Part shown: positions 1 through 9,205 of the stretch, one piece after another
Numbering within the stretch: position 1 is the stretch's first letter
Layout of the letters: each line of letters starts with the position of its first letter
Source: Streptomyces coelicoflavus
GTDB taxonomy: Bacteria; Actinomycetota; Actinomycetes; Streptomycetales; Streptomycetaceae
Direction: 5' to 3'
Length of the DNA: 64,000 nucleotides
Assembly: GCF_003112555.1 (NCBI RefSeq)
Contig: NZ_BEWB01000020.1
Span: 62,001 to 126,000, forward strand
Translations under genes and position numbers: made by a program
Notes under the pieces: model-generated
Told to the model about the DNA's origin: nothing
What the model saw: only the letters and a program-made list of their open reading frames with translations
Database searches by the model: none

Positions 1-549
1 CAGACGTGGACGGCGCCACTCACGTACACGGCGGCTGGAGTCTGGCTGCTGCACTGGACCGTGACCGGCACGGGCGCCTCGGTCGAGAACGAGCAGATCG
101 CCGTCGCCCCCACCCCGGGCGTGAGCGCGGACGCGCGCACCTACGCGACGACGACCGACCTCGCGAACTACCTGCGAGCCGCACCGCCGCTCAACGCCCC
201 CGGACTCCTCGCGGACGCGTCCCTGATGCTGGAGACCCGCGTCCTCGCGTACTGCCGGTATGACGTCGACGACGAGGGCATGCCCTCCGACCCGGACGTC
301 GCCAAGGCGATCGCTCGGGCGGTGTGCGCGCAGGTCGCCTGGTGGGACGAGGTCGGCGACAGCACCGGCGCGGCCGGGGTCGGATACGGATCGGTAGCGA
401 TCGGCTCGGTGAACCTCGGCCGCTCCGTGACCAGCGTGTCGGGCGACGACTCGGCGGCCCGGCAGATCGCCCCGCAGGTCGCCGACGAACTCCGCGCCCC
501 GCACCTCCACGACAAGCTGTACATCGGCGCGCTGACGGTGCCCTGGTGA
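1..549 (+). CDS. Phage head-tail connector protein (5' end outside window)
   Basis: The reading frame is open from base 1, so the start codon lies to the left. The first ~35 visible residues look like the end of a small beta-rich segment. From about codon 45 the protein has the helical build of HK97 gp6-like connectors that dock under the portal: a short N-terminal region with alternating Leu/Ala helices, an acidic middle, and a C-terminal Pro-Trp ending. It heads a tightly packed morphogenesis run and overlaps the next start by 4 bp (GTGA). Family assignment rests on position and general sequence character, since connectors diverge strongly. It could also be a fusion of two virion domains. 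Confidence 0.6.
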   Translation, partial: QTWTAPLTYTAAGVWLLHWTVTGTGASVENEQIAVAPTPGVSADARTYATTTDLANYLRAAPPLNAPGLLADASLMLETRVLAYCRYDVDDEGMPSDPDVAKAIARAVCAQVAWWDEVGDSTGAAGVGYGSVAIGSVNLGRSVTSVSGDDSAARQIAPQVADELRAPHLHDKLYIGALTVPW

Positions 550-863
550 GCCGCGTCCCAGGCTGGCTGCTACGCCACCGCATCATCATCGAGCCGTACC
601 TGGGGGACTCCAGCACCGGCGCCCTGTACGGGGCGGCGCAGCAGGTGCGTGCGTTCGTCGACGAGCAGACCCGCGCCGTGGTCTCAGCCGGAGGCGAGCA
701 GGTCACCTCCTCGTCGACGGCCTACACAGCGCCCGGGGTGACGGCGCCGCCGCTGTCCCGCGTGACGCTCCCCTCCGGCCGCGTCACCACGGTCATCGCC
801 GCTCTGTCCCGCGACGGCGGCGGCCTGCCCACACCGGACCACGTGGAGATCCAACTCCAGTAA
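546..863 (+). CDS. Head completion / head-tail joining protein
   Basis: A GTG start overlaps the upstream stop as GTGA, giving 105 aa. The N-terminus is Arg/Trp/Leu rich, followed by an acidic PYLGDSS region, a Thr/Ser/Pro-rich middle, and a C-terminus ending in a short beta-like segment. The size and position between a connector and a gp10-like protein fit the stopper or neck protein of siphoviruses. No catalytic motif is visible. The call is positional; there is no diagnostic motif. Confidence 0.5.
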   Translation: MSRVPGWLLRHRIIIEPYLGDSSTGALYGAAQQVRAFVDEQTRAVVSAGGEQVTSSSTAYTAPGVTAPPLSRVTLPSGRVTTVIAALSRDGGGLPTPDHVEIQLQ

Positions 864-873
864 GGGGGCTGTC

Positions 874-1224
874 GTGGCGCAGCGTTTCCGACTCGACTTC
901 AACGGGGCAGCGGTCGAGCGGAACCTCCGCGCCGCCGCCGCCCGCGGCCTGCTCCTGGCCGCCGAGCACGTGCTGGCCGAGTCCCAGGCGGTCGTCCCCC
1001 TCGACGAGGGGCCGCTCCAGAACTCGGGCACGGCCAGCGTCGACGAGGGCGACCTGACGGCCGCCGTCGCCTACGACACCCCGTATGCCGTCCGCCAGCA
1101 CGAGGAGCTGGACTGGCGGCACGCGCCCGGCAGGCAGGCTAAGTACCTGGAACAGCCACTGAACGCGAACCGCGGGCCGGTGCAGCGGCTCATCGCTGCG
1201 GAGCTGAGGCGGGCCCTGCGGTGA
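874..1224 (+). CDS. HK97 gp10-like minor virion / tail completion protein
   Basis: 116 aa, GTG start preceded by an AAGGGGG ribosome binding site. It is strongly helical at the N-terminus (about residues 10-40, Ala/Arg rich) and carries the pattern of HK97-gp10-like proteins: a helix, then a VPxDxGxLxxS-like turn (VPLDEGPLQNSG at about 45-56), then a YAxxxHE-like strand (YAVRQHEE at about 71-78). In related phages this family joins the tail to the head connector. It overlaps the next gene by 4 bp, so the two are probably translationally coupled. Confidence 0.65.
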   Translation: MAQRFRLDFNGAAVERNLRAAAARGLLLAAEHVLAESQAVVPLDEGPLQNSGTASVDEGDLTAAVAYDTPYAVRQHEELDWRHAPGRQAKYLEQPLNANRGPVQRLIAAELRRALR

Positions 1225-1655
1225 GTACCCACGACGCTGATCTGTTCCGGGGCGTCGCCGAGCTCCTCGACGCCGAGGGGGTCGGCACGTTCGCCCCGGA
1301 CGCGGTCCTGCCGGCCGACGTGACGGGCATCGTCCTCGGCAAGGTCCCGGACGGCCCCGACCGGGTGCTGGGCCTGACCCCGTACCCGGTGGCCGACGAC
1401 GACAGCACCGACTCGGTCACCGGCATCCAGGCGCGCATGCGCTGGGGCACGGACGCGACCGGGCTCGTCGCGCTGGCCGACGACGTCTTCAACGTCCTCC
1501 ACAACCGGCGTAGCTACCTGCTGCGCGGGGTGTGGGTGGAGATCTCCTGGCGCAACTCGCAGGCGTGGATCGGCCAGGACACGCGCGGCCGCATGGAGCT
1601 GGTCGGCAACTACTACTTCCGGACCGTGCGGACCGGACCTCACCTGAACCCCTGA
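1221..1655 (+). CDS. Tail terminator protein
   Basis: 144 aa, GTG start overlapping the preceding stop. A mixed alpha/beta protein of the size usual for tail terminators (lambda gpU / HK97 gp12-like) and placed directly before the major tail protein, the standard siphovirus position. The N-terminus has a helical segment (LFRGVAELLDAEGVG), followed by a strand-rich middle (YPVADDDSTDSVTGIQ) and aromatic strands near the C-terminus. It would cap the tail tube and dock it to the neck. Confidence 0.6.
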   Translation: MSTHDADLFRGVAELLDAEGVGTFAPDAVLPADVTGIVLGKVPDGPDRVLGLTPYPVADDDSTDSVTGIQARMRWGTDATGLVALADDVFNVLHNRRSYLLRGVWVEISWRNSQAWIGQDTRGRMELVGNYYFRTVRTGPHLNP

Positions 1656-1665
1656 GGAGGGCCTG

Positions 1666-2148
1666 ATGTCGACTCCTGTCGAGACCACCGAGACCGAGCT
1701 GGCACGCGAGTGGCGGCTCGAAGTGAACATGGGCACCGACGAGGCTCCGGACTGGCAGCTCTGCCCGGGCGTCCGCGAGTTCCAGCCGTCGGCCGAGCCC
1801 AACATCGAGGACTCCAGCGACTACGACTCGGACGGCTGGGCCGGAAACACGAAGACCGCGCAGGCCTGGGAGCTGTCGGTCACGATCCGCCGCAAGGCGA
1901 ACAAGGCGCAGAAGGTGTACCACCCCGTCCACGAGGCGATCCGTGTGGCGTCCGACGAGTACGGCGAGGCAAACCTCGTGCCCCTGCGGTGGATGAACCG
2001 GCAGGGCCTCCCCGAGGCGTACGAGGGCAAGGCCATCCCCACCTGGGCACCCGCGGGCGGCGAGTACTCCGCCCTCGGCGAGGTCGAGATCACGTTCACC
2101 GGCGACGGCCCCCGCACCCAGATCGACAACCCGCTGGCAGGGAGCTGA
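1666..2148 (+). CDS. Major tail (tube) protein
   Basis: 160 aa with ATG start 5 nt after a GAGG ribosome binding site. The protein is acidic with strands typical of tail-tube monomers: an N-terminal WRLEVNMGTDEAPDWQ region, a WELSVTIRRKAN strand pair, and a C-terminal GEVEITFTGDG strand. The gene follows the terminator and precedes the two-frame chaperone, which is the diagnostic location of the tube gene. Its stop overlaps the chaperone start (TGATG), so the two are coupled. Confidence 0.75.
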   Translation: MSTPVETTETELAREWRLEVNMGTDEAPDWQLCPGVREFQPSAEPNIEDSSDYDSDGWAGNTKTAQAWELSVTIRRKANKAQKVYHPVHEAIRVASDEYGEANLVPLRWMNRQGLPEAYEGKAIPTWAPAGGEYSALGEVEITFTGDGPRTQIDNPLAGS

Positions 2149-2669
2149 TGGCCGCCCAGTTCGAGGCCCTCGGCGACTTCCTCGACGACTACCTGGAGCT
2201 GCCCGTCCTCACCGAGGGCGGGCAGACCCGCGTCTACCGCATCCCATCGCCGTCCGCCCGCGCGGGCCTGCGCGTCGAGCAGATCACGAAGATGGCCGCG
2301 AAGCTCTACCTCAACGGCACTGAGCCTGACGAGGGCGTCCTCGACGATAGCGAGGAACGCGACCTGTATCGGCTCGTCCTCGGTCCCGTCCACGACGAGA
2401 TCGCCGCCGATCTGTCCTGGACCCGCTTCCGGCACGTCGCCATGACCACGATGGTGTGGGTCCTCAACGATCGGGAGACCGCCGCCAAGTTCTGGCACTC
2501 GGGCGGCGACCCTTCTCTCTTGGCCCCGAATCGGGAAGCCCGTCGCCAGCAGAGGTCAGCGCCCTCGGCGTCGGCCGCGGCGAACGGGACCCGGTCACGG
2601 GGCTCTACGAGTGGTACGAAGGCGGGCTCCCCCCGGCGTCGCAAGCGCGGCAGCAGGGCAAGCGGGTAA
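2148..2669 (+). CDS. Tail assembly chaperone, short (G-like) product
   Basis: 173 aa, ATG overlapping the tube-gene stop. The N-terminal ~125 residues are acidic and helical (ALGDFLDDYLELPV, ITKMAAKLYL, EERDLYRLVLG), as in actinophage tail assembly chaperones. The last ~45 residues in this frame are Arg/Ser/Gly low-complexity, typical of the out-of-frame tail end that is bypassed in the frameshifted product. The chaperone holds the tape measure protein while the tail tube polymerises around it. Confidence 0.75.
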   Translation: MAAQFEALGDFLDDYLELPVLTEGGQTRVYRIPSPSARAGLRVEQITKMAAKLYLNGTEPDEGVLDDSEERDLYRLVLGPVHDEIAADLSWTRFRHVAMTTMVWVLNDRETAAKFWHSGGDPSLLAPNREARRQQRSAPSASAAANGTRSRGSTSGTKAGSPRRRKRGSRASG

Positions 2670-2875
2670 CCCGCACCGACCTGCTGGAGCAGTGGCCGCT
2701 GGTCGAGGCCGACTTCCAGGACACCTACGCCCTCGACCTCAACGACGACGGACTGCTGGACCGCCGGTCGTGGCGCTGGTTCCAGACCCGCCTCTACGGC
2801 CTCGTCTCCGCAGAGTCCCGCGTCTCGCGGCACTTCGCACCTCCCCCACCCAAGCAATCCAGACGGAGGAGGTAG
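2148..2875 (+). CDS. Tail assembly chaperone, long (G-T-like) product by -1 frameshift
   Basis: A second frame lying exactly -1 to the short product stays open to 2875 and is protein-like, with acidic and aromatic content (LYEWYEGGLPP, DLLEQWPLVEADFQDTY, WRWFQTRLYGLVS). It has no good start of its own in the right place. This is the classic G/G-T arrangement before the tape measure gene. A candidate slip site is CCCTTCT at 2510-2516, where the CCT codon could re-pair with CCC; this heptamer is weaker than canonical ones, so the exact site is unsure. The stop at 2873-2875 is followed by the tape measure start at 2878. Confidence 0.65.
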
Positions 2876-2877
2876 CC

Positions 2878-5241
2878 GTGGCTCTCGTCGTCGGTGAACT
2901 CACAGGCATGATCTCGCTGAACGCCGACGGAGTGCCCACCGCGCTCCGTCGCGCCGAGGGAGCCATGCGGGCCTCCGGGCAGCGCATGGCCTCCGACGCC
3001 GACAACGCGGGCCAGCAGGCCGGGCAGCAGCTCGGCGAAGGCTACGTCCGTGGCGCCGACGGCCGTATCCGGGACCTGCGGGGCCGGTTCGTGTCAGCGG
3101 TCCGCGCGGCCGGCGACGACGCCACCGCCGCGGCGCGCCGGGCCGGTGGCGACGCGGGGGACGCCCTCGGTGACGGCCTCGCAGACTCCGGCGGGGAAGG
3201 CGCCGACGAGGCCGGGCAGACGATCGGCGACCGCCTGAAGGGCAGCCTCCAGCTGGCCGCGGCTGGTGTCGGGCTCGCGGCCGGGGCGATCCTCATGTCG
3301 TCGATGCAGGAGGCCCTCGACCAGTCGCAGATCACGGCGCGGCTCGGCGCGCAGCTGGGGACGACGCCGGCGGTGGCGCAGCAGTACGGCAAGATCGCCG
3401 GGCAGTTGTTCAAGGAGGCGATCGTCACCGACTTCCAGCAGGGCGCGGACACGATCAGGGCGATCGCGGGGTCGGGGCTGCTGCCGCCGGGGGCGACGAA
3501 CAAGCAGATCCAGTCGATCGCCGCGAACGCCGCCGACCTAGCCAACTCGTTCGAGATCGATGTGTCGTTGGCCGCGCAGGCGGCCGGGTCGGCGGTGAAG
3601 AACGGTCTGGCGAAGGACTCGAAGGCCGCGTTCGACCTCCTCACGAAGGGCATGACCGGCCTCGGCCCCGCAGGCGAGGACCTCGCGGAGACGTTCCGGG
3701 AGTACGGGCCGATCTTCAAGACGGCCGGCCTGTCCGGTCAGACCGCTCTCGGCCTGATCCGGCAGGGCATCGAGGGGGGCTGGGTCCAGGACACCGACAA
3801 GATCGCCGACGCTTTCAAGGAGCTGAACCTCCGCGTCACGTCCGGGGCCAAGGGATCCATGGATGCGCTGAAGAGTATCGGCCTGAACTCCAAGCAGATC
3901 ATGGACGACATGGCTGCGGGCGGCGCCAAGGGCGAGAAGGCCATGGACCAGGTCATCGACGCCCTGGTCGAGATGGGCCCGGAGACGGCCGGCGTGAAGC
4001 AGGCCGTGCAGGAGTTGTTCGGCGGCCCTGGCGAGGACTTGGGCGCGGCCCTGTTCGCGCTGGACGTGGACAAGGCGTCCGCGGCGATGGGCGGCGCGGA
4101 AGGCGCGGCGGACAAGCTGGGCACCGGGCTGCGGGACAACGCCGGCGCGAAGGTGACCGCGTTCAAGAACACGATGCAGCAGAACCTCGTGGAGTTCCTC
4201 GGCACCGAGGTGATCCCCCGGCTGGAGAAGGTGTTCTCCTTCGTCCAGGAGCACTCGGGCGTGTTCCTCGCGGCGGCTGCCGGGGTGACGGCGCTGGGTG
4301 CCGCGTTCTCGCTGGCGGCGCTCGGCGTGTGGGCGATGAACAGCGCGATGCTCGCCAACCCCATGTTCTGGATCATCGCTGGTATCGCGGCAGCGGTCGC
4401 CGGGCTGGTGATCCTCATCGTCCTGTACTGGGACGAGATCAAGATGTACACGATGATGGCCTGGGACTGGGTCGTCGCCAAGCTCGTCGCCGCGAAGGAC
4501 GGCATCCTTGCCGCGATCGGCTGGCTCGGCTCCATCCCCGGCAAGATCTCGAAGTGGTTCGGTCAGGCGAAGGACTGGGCCGTCCAGAAGATGACAGCCC
4601 TGGTCAACTGGGCGAAGGGCCTGCCGGGCCGGATCGGCTCGGCGATCGCGGGCCTCTCGTCGACTCTGTGGAACGCGGCGACGCGCTACTTCCAGCGGTT
4701 CAGGGACGCTGCGGCAGCGAAGGTCACGTCCATGATCTCGTGGGTGCGTGGACTGCCCGGGCGGATCGCCCGCGCGATCGGGAACCTTGGGTCCCTGCTG
4801 GTCAGCAAGGGCCGTGACGTGGTCCGCGGGCTGTGGAACGGCATCAAGTCCATGGGCAGCTGGTTGCGTTCGACGCTGATCAGCTGGGCCAAGAACCTGA
4901 TCCCGGGGCCGATCGCCAAGGCCCTCGGTATCGCCAGCCCGTCGAAGGTGATGGCGAAGCAGGTCGGTCGGTGGATCCCGCGGGGCATCGTGGCGGGTAT
5001 CGAGTCGACGCAGGGCGAGGTCGACCGGACGATGGCGAATCTCGTGAGCACGCCAACGCCTTCTGCTTCGTACGCCGGCGCGGTCGGCTCGGCGGTAGGC
5101 GGCGGGAGCGGGCGTCCCGGCTCGAGTTCGAACCCTGTACGGATCACGGCGGGTGATGCGTGGGGCGACCTGATGATCAAGACCATTCGTGACCGTGTCG
5201 GCGTCAGCGGCGGCGACGTACAACTCGTGCTGGGGAGGTAA
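2878..5241 (+). CDS. Tail tape measure protein
   Basis: 787 aa, GTG start after a strong GGAGGAGG ribosome binding site. Long Ala/Gly/Asp helical N-terminal half, hydrophobic membrane-like segments at roughly residues 460-530 (including MFWIIAGIAAAVAGLVILIVL), then repeated Trp/Gly/Ile modules (WLGSIPGKIS, WAKGLPGRIG, WVRGLPGRIA), and a C-terminal PSKVMAKQVG motif often seen at the end of tape measures. At about 0.15 nm per residue it would set a tail near 120 nm. Location after the two-frame chaperone is decisive. Confidence 0.9.
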   Translation: MALVVGELTGMISLNADGVPTALRRAEGAMRASGQRMASDADNAGQQAGQQLGEGYVRGADGRIRDLRGRFVSAVRAAGDDATAAARRAGGDAGDALGDGLADSGGEGADEAGQTIGDRLKGSLQLAAAGVGLAAGAILMSSMQEALDQSQITARLGAQLGTTPAVAQQYGKIAGQLFKEAIVTDFQQGADTIRAIAGSGLLPPGATNKQIQSIAANAADLANSFEIDVSLAAQAAGSAVKNGLAKDSKAAFDLLTKGMTGLGPAGEDLAETFREYGPIFKTAGLSGQTALGLIRQGIEGGWVQDTDKIADAFKELNLRVTSGAKGSMDALKSIGLNSKQIMDDMAAGGAKGEKAMDQVIDALVEMGPETAGVKQAVQELFGGPGEDLGAALFALDVDKASAAMGGAEGAADKLGTGLRDNAGAKVTAFKNTMQQNLVEFLGTEVIPRLEKVFSFVQEHSGVFLAAAAGVTALGAAFSLAALGVWAMNSAMLANPMFWIIAGIAAAVAGLVILIVLYWDEIKMYTMMAWDWVVAKLVAAKDGILAAIGWLGSIPGKISKWFGQAKDWAVQKMTALVNWAKGLPGRIGSAIAGLSSTLWNAATRYFQRFRDAAAAKVTSMISWVRGLPGRIARAIGNLGSLLVSKGRDVVRGLWNGIKSMGSWLRSTLISWAKNLIPGPIAKALGIASPSKVMAKQVGRWIPRGIVAGIESTQGEVDRTMANLVSTPTPSASYAGAVGSAVGGGSGRPGSSSNPVRITAGDAWGDLMIKTIRDRVGVSGGDVQLVLGR

Positions 5242-5243
5242 AC

Positions 5244-8200
5244 GTGGCGTTCCCCGAGGAGCCGCTGGGTCTCACCGCGGAGATGTTGGTCGAGGGGGTG
5301 TGGACGGACTTCACGAAGGACGTCTACACCCGCTCCCCGATCACTCACCAGCGGGGTATCCGCAACGAGGGCGCCGTCGCTGACCCTGCCTCGGTGCCGA
5401 TGACGATCAACAACAAGGACGGCAAGTACTCGCCGCGCAACCCCATGAGCCCGTACTACGGGAAGATCGGCCGCAACACGCGCGTACGCCTGACCATGCC
5501 TGGCGGCCCGCGCCACCTGCTCCTCACCGACGTAGCCGGGTCGGGCGCCACCACCCCGAACAGTCCGGCCGTGGACATCACCGGCAGCATCGACGTACGC
5601 GTCGAGGTGGACCTGTCCGCGTGGGTGCCTGGGCAGACGATCGACCTGTGCGGGAAGTACGACTCCAGCGGACCCCTGCGGTCGTGGCTCATGATGATCG
5701 GCCCCACCGGCGGCATCGTCTTCCGCACCAGCGCCGACGGCACAGCCATCCTCGAGTGGACCTCCACAGACCCCGTACCCCTCACACGTACGGGACTCCG
5801 CTCCACCTACGACAGCGCCACCAGCACGTACACCCACTACATTGGCCCGTCCGTCGACGGGCCCTGGACACAGCTCGGCGACGCCACGAGCAGCGGCGTC
5901 GCCAGCCCTCTGTTCAGTACGTCGGCACCGCTGGCGATCGGCGACGTCACGGCAGGACTGCACTCCCTTCCCACTGGCGTCCACGTCTACGCCTTCCAGC
6001 TCCGCTCCGGCATTGATGGGGCTGTGGTCGCCGACGTGGACTGCGCTGCGCTGCCTCTCGGCGATGCTCCCTTCACAGACGGCACCGGTCTGGCCTGGTC
6101 TGTCCAGGGGGGCGCTGCCATCAGCGACCGCGCGACCCGCTTCGTCGGCGAGATCAGCGAGTGGCCGCAGAAGTGGGTACCGTCTGGCGCGGACGCGTGG
6201 GTGCCCGTGCAGGCCGCCGGCATCTTGCGCCGTCTGGGCCGGGGGACCAAGCCTGTCGACAGTGCGCTTCGGCACCGCATCCCGTCCTACGAGCCGATGG
6301 CGTACTGGCCCATGGAGGAGGGGCAGGACGCCACGAAGGCGTACTCGCCGGTGGCGGGGATCGACCCGCTCAGCTTCAGCCAGGCGAACTGGGCCGCCGA
6401 CTCGTCACTGCCGTCGTCGGCGCCGCTGCCCACGGTCGGATCCCAGTCCGGGAACCTGTCGCACCTGTCCGGCATGGTCCGCAACTACTCGTGGGACAGC
6501 CTGCCCGTCTGGTCGGTCATCTGGATGTACCACCTGCCGCAGGCCCCAGCCGCCCGACAGACGGTCCTACTGATCCGCTCGACCGGCACCGTGAGGGACT
6601 GGTACATCCAGTTCGGGCCGGACGACTCCCGCATCCTCGGGCTCGGGCGCGAGGGCGAAACCCTCGTCGACCGCACGATCCTGACCGGCACCCGCATCTT
6701 CGGCAAGTGGCTCAAGTCCCGGTTCACGATGCAGCAGGAGTCGGGCGGCAACGCGCGGTTCATCCTCGTCTGGCAGGACATAGACGGCGAGGCCATGAAC
6801 TACTCGAACACCCTGCCCGGCGTCACCGGCCGGCCGACCGGAGTCGCCTCCCCACCCGGCGGCTACTCCGCGAACCTCCAGGGCATGGGCATCGGGCACA
6901 TCTCGGCATGGGACGAGTACGACCCCGTCGCCTACGACAACGCCATCAACGCGTGGTCCGGGGAGACGGCCGGGGCCCGCATGCTGCGCCTGGCCGACGA
7001 GGAAGGCATCCCCGTCACCCTGACCGGAGACCCGGCAAAGACAGACCCGGTCGGCTACCAGAAACTGTCACCGGTCCTCGACTTGGTGAGGACGGCCGCA
7101 GACTCGGACGGTGGCCTGCTGACCGAGGACCAGACGGCGCTGCGGCTGCTGTACCGGCCCCGGTCGACGCTGTACTCGCAGGAGCCCGCGCTGGTGCTGG
7201 ACTACGCGCAGGGGCAGATTGCTGCGCCGCTGGAGCCGGTCGACGACGACACCAGCATCCGCAACGACGTCAAGGTCACCCGTGACCAGGGCGGGTCCAC
7301 CCGGGTGGTCCTCGCCTCCGGTCCACTGTCGGTCCTCGACCCGCCGGACGGGGTCGGCGTCTACGACGACTCCATCACCCTGTCGCTGGCCACCGACGAG
7401 CAGACCGAGGGTAAGGCGTACTGGGAGCTGCACCTGGGAACCTGGGACGAGCCCCGCTACCCGGCCGTCACGATCAACCTGCACCGCCACCCGGACCTGA
7501 TCCCGGCGGTGCTGGCCCTGCGTGAGGGCGACGTCATCCGGCTGGTCAACATGCCCACCTGGGTGGCGCCGGACGACGTGGACCTGATGGTCCGCGGGCT
7601 GAAGGAGACGCTGCTGCCTCGTACGTGGACCATCACGTACGACTGCGTGCCGGCCGGACCGTGGCAAGTCGGCGTGGTCGGCGACACCGAGCGGGGCCGG
7701 GTCGACGTCGATGCCGGCGGCTCCAGCCTGGCCCTGCCGTCCACCTCGACGGACGGGCAGCTGCTGGTTCACACCCCGGCACCCGGGCCCTCGGGCGCGC
7801 TGCCGTGGATCGCGTCGGCGGGCCCGGCACCCACGTACCCGGCCGAGTTCCCCTTCGACGTGCGCTTCGGCGGGGAGACGGCGCGGGTGACTGCGTGCGT
7901 TCCGGCCGCCTACGACGCGTTCGGCCGGACCGTCAGCAACGGCTGGGGGGTGGCCGACTGCGGGTTCACGTGGGTCGGGGCGCTCGGCTCCGACTCGGAC
8001 CGGGCGGTGTCCGGCGGCGTCGCCACGATCACGCTGGCGTCGGTGAAGGACACGGCCCGTTTCCAGCGGATCGTCTCGCAGATCACCGACTGCGAAGTCC
8101 TCACGCGGATGAGTGTCAGCCAGGTGGCGACGGGGTCGGGGATCATTCCGTCGATCCTGCTGCGCTACACCGGCAACGACACCTTCTACCGGGCTCGGGT

Positions 8201-8612
8201 CCGCTTCAACCCGGGCGGGGCCATGACGGCTGAGGTGACCCGCGCCTACACGCAGGTCGGCGGGAGTACCACGCTGCCGTTCACGTACACGGCGGGCGCC
8301 TGGTTCTGGGTGCGGGCCCGGCTGACCGGGGACCGCGTGCAGTTGCGGGTGTGGCCGGACGGGCAGCAGGAGCCGACCGTGTGGTACGCGGACCAGACGA
8401 TCACTGCGGATCCGATTCCGTCCGGCGAGGTTGGGGTCACGGCCAGCACCTTCGGCGGCAACACGAACGCCAACCCCCAGGTGCGGTACGACGATTTTCG
8501 GGTGATCACCCCGCAGCTGATGACCGTGGAGCGGTCACTGAGCGGGATCGTCAAGGCCCACGCCGTGGGCACCGACTTGTCCCTGGCCGCACCGGCCCGA
8601 CTCGCCCTGTAG
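5244..8612 (+). CDS. Large minor tail protein with lectin-like domains (candidate receptor-binding / distal tail protein)
   Basis: 1122 aa, GTG start 2 bp after the tape measure stop. The N-terminal ~90 residues resemble a distal-tail docking region. Three beta-rich segments follow that look like concanavalin/LamG jelly rolls: about 90-260 (with a VDGPWTQLGD strand), about 350-560 (PMAYWPMEEGQDAT..., a common opening of LamG modules in actinophage tails), and about 890-1090 (AYDAFGRTVSNGWGVADCG to YDDFRVITP, as in actinophage glycan-binding modules). The middle (about 640-830) resembles a baseplate hub region. It probably contacts the Streptomyces cell-wall glycan. Domain limits are estimates. 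Confidence 0.7.
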   Translation: MAFPEEPLGLTAEMLVEGVWTDFTKDVYTRSPITHQRGIRNEGAVADPASVPMTINNKDGKYSPRNPMSPYYGKIGRNTRVRLTMPGGPRHLLLTDVAGSGATTPNSPAVDITGSIDVRVEVDLSAWVPGQTIDLCGKYDSSGPLRSWLMMIGPTGGIVFRTSADGTAILEWTSTDPVPLTRTGLRSTYDSATSTYTHYIGPSVDGPWTQLGDATSSGVASPLFSTSAPLAIGDVTAGLHSLPTGVHVYAFQLRSGIDGAVVADVDCAALPLGDAPFTDGTGLAWSVQGGAAISDRATRFVGEISEWPQKWVPSGADAWVPVQAAGILRRLGRGTKPVDSALRHRIPSYEPMAYWPMEEGQDATKAYSPVAGIDPLSFSQANWAADSSLPSSAPLPTVGSQSGNLSHLSGMVRNYSWDSLPVWSVIWMYHLPQAPAARQTVLLIRSTGTVRDWYIQFGPDDSRILGLGREGETLVDRTILTGTRIFGKWLKSRFTMQQESGGNARFILVWQDIDGEAMNYSNTLPGVTGRPTGVASPPGGYSANLQGMGIGHISAWDEYDPVAYDNAINAWSGETAGARMLRLADEEGIPVTLTGDPAKTDPVGYQKLSPVLDLVRTAADSDGGLLTEDQTALRLLYRPRSTLYSQEPALVLDYAQGQIAAPLEPVDDDTSIRNDVKVTRDQGGSTRVVLASGPLSVLDPPDGVGVYDDSITLSLATDEQTEGKAYWELHLGTWDEPRYPAVTINLHRHPDLIPAVLALREGDVIRLVNMPTWVAPDDVDLMVRGLKETLLPRTWTITYDCVPAGPWQVGVVGDTERGRVDVDAGGSSLALPSTSTDGQLLVHTPAPGPSGALPWIASAGPAPTYPAEFPFDVRFGGETARVTACVPAAYDAFGRTVSNGWGVADCGFTWVGALGSDSDRAVSGGVATITLASVKDTARFQRIVSQITDCEVLTRMSVSQVATGSGIIPSILLRYTGNDTFYRARVRFNPGGAMTAEVTRAYTQVGGSTTLPFTYTAGAWFWVRARLTGDRVQLRVWPDGQQEPTVWYADQTITADPIPSGEVGVTASTFGGNTNANPQVRYDDFRVITPQLMTVERSLSGIVKAHAVGTDLSLAAPARLAL

Positions 8613-8622
8613 GAGGTATCTC

Positions 8623-9141
8623 GTGCCGTATGAGCCCTGGCAGCCAGGCATGATCATCAGTCAGAGTCGGCTCGCGTCGATCTCGCCCACGTGGGGGGAC
8701 TGGACGCCGGTCTGGACGACGTCCGGCGCGTCGACACCGTCGTTCGGGGACGCGAGCGTGTCCGCGCGGTGGGCGCAGTCCGCGCTCACCGTGCACTTCC
8801 GGGTCGACATCGTCTTCGGAGCGCTGACGAACTTCGGGTCGGGCACGGACAACTGGCGGCTCTCTACCCCGGTCCCGGCCGCGTCGACGATCGGCGGGTG
8901 CGGCTCGGGCGAGATCCAGCGGAACAACCCCCCGTCCGGATACGGGGCGGGTGCGGGCACCCGGCAGCCGATCCGCGTCCGGCTGACGACTACCCAGACG
9001 TTCGAGTTCGAGATGTCCGGCGGCAACATCAACGCCATCAGCACCGTGTCGGGCGCGGGCCTGATCGACGCGGCTACTCCGTGGTCGTGGGACACCGGGT
9101 CGTCGCTGCGGTTCTGGGGCACCTACGAGGCCGCCCCCTGA
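8623..9141 (+). CDS. Minor tail / tail tip protein, function unknown
   Basis: 172 aa, GTG start after an AGGAGG ribosome binding site 10 bp downstream of the large tail gene. The protein is Thr/Ser/Gly/Trp rich with many short predicted strands and no membrane segment. The N-terminus (PWQPGMIISQSRL) is of the kind seen in actinophage tail-tip proteins that attach to the preceding lectin-like protein. No enzymatic motif is seen. A terminator-like hairpin follows, closing the tail module before the lysis cassette. Confidence 0.5.
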   Translation: MPYEPWQPGMIISQSRLASISPTWGDWTPVWTTSGASTPSFGDASVSARWAQSALTVHFRVDIVFGALTNFGSGTDNWRLSTPVPAASTIGGCGSGEIQRNNPPSGYGAGAGTRQPIRVRLTTTQTFEFEMSGGNINAISTVSGAGLIDAATPWSWDTGSSLRFWGTYEAAP

Positions 9142-9160
9142 CCCGTCCTCGCTCGTCTCT

Positions 9161-9189
9161 GCCCCGCGCCGTCCTGGCCCGGGGCCTTT
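9161..9189 (+). terminator. Hairpin after tail module
   Basis: GCCCCG at 9161-9166 pairs with CGGGGC at 9180-9185, with three further pairs inside, followed by CTTTCT. It lies 20 bp after the last tail gene and 21 bp before the endolysin gene, so it could separate tail from lysis transcription or act as a partial terminator. Confidence 0.5.
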
Positions 9190-9205
9190 CTCATCTGGAG
9201 GCCCT

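Noticed and set aside
3538..5223. Long - strand frame opposite the tape measure gene
   Set aside because: Composition is typical of a shadow frame in GC-rich DNA and no ribosome binding site or domain is seen.
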